DNA from: Peptococcaceae bacterium 1198_IL3148
GTDB lineage: Bacteria > Bacillota > Desulfotomaculia > Desulfotomaculales > Desulfohalotomaculaceae
Length of the DNA stretch: 64,000 nt
Reading direction: 5' to 3'
Assembly (NCBI GenBank): GCA_036763105.1
Contig: JBAIYS010000007.1
Span: 1-64,000, forward strand
Below, piece after piece: positions 63,956-64,000 of this stretch; position 1 is the stretch's first letter; each line of letters starts with the position of its first letter. The notes beneath the pieces were generated by a model. The model was not told the origin of the DNA and made no database searches. It saw only the letters and a list, made by a program, of their open reading frames with translations. The translations under genes and the position numbers were made by a program.

Positions 63956-64000
63956 ACCATTGAAAGGTGTTTTCAGGTCAATATGAATCTATCAAAACAA

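Overview
The window looks like the chromosome of a Gram-positive, spore-forming, sulfate-reducing Firmicute of the Desulfotomaculum type (Peptococcaceae in the broad sense). Three things point there: a sat-aprBA-qmoAB locus with heterodisulfide-reductase-like hdrCB instead of qmoC, Bacillus/Clostridium-type information genes (glyQS, dnaG-rpoD, trmK, T-boxes), and small Gly/Tyr-rich and germination-type proteins. The DNA is AT-leaning with strong AGGAGG ribosome-binding sites. This placement is an inference from gene content; no rRNA is present.

Layout. 0-7.4 kb: housekeeping and C3 metabolism (glyQ-glyS, a CcpN-like CBS regulator, the PPDK regulator, ppdK). 7.4-13.6 kb: an accessory zone with intact small genes (ogt, a DHFR-like reductase, a stalk-domain secreted protein, a methyltransferase, a GNAT/YoaP protein) mixed with gene remnants (VOC protein, internally deleted ada-alkA, vanY and parE pieces, a PEP-synthase piece). 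Repeats related to the 3' end of ppdK occur inside it. 13.6-20.9 kb: a complete trpEGDCFBA operon behind a good promoter and two nearly identical tandem T-box leaders with a UGG (Trp) specifier. 21-31.2 kb: thpR, a flavoprotein, dGTPase, dnaG-rpoD, four tRNAs, a GNAT protein, trmK, a Nif3-like protein and a zinc-ribbon coiled-coil protein.

31.2-38.4 kb: the RNase P RNA gene, then an island of about 6.8 kb bounded on the far side by a second copy of the last 27 nt of rnpB. The island holds an IS3-family element, an IS21-family element, a VOC protein, a frameshifted lipoprotein and a tyrosine recombinase. The IS21 element splits the recombinase in two. The recombinase start lies about 105 bp from the second rnpB-end copy, so the whole looks like a crippled integrative element that used the 3' end of rnpB as its attachment site. 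This is the most interesting structure in the window.

38.5-42.6 kb: a YjcZ-like small protein, a cis-prenyltransferase family protein, an acyl-CoA ligase, a membrane-bound M41 (FtsH-type) protease domain without an ATPase, two tRNAs and a small membrane protein. 43-52 kb: the dissimilatory sulfate reduction block hdrC-hdrB, sat, aprB-aprA, qmoA-qmoB. Sat activates sulfate to APS, AprBA reduces it to sulfite, and QmoAB with HdrCB probably delivers electrons. 52.5-64 kb: NhaB-type antiporter, HD-GYP protein, HtrA protease, LarA-type protein, polysaccharide deacetylase, MFS transporter, GH18 protein and FeoB.
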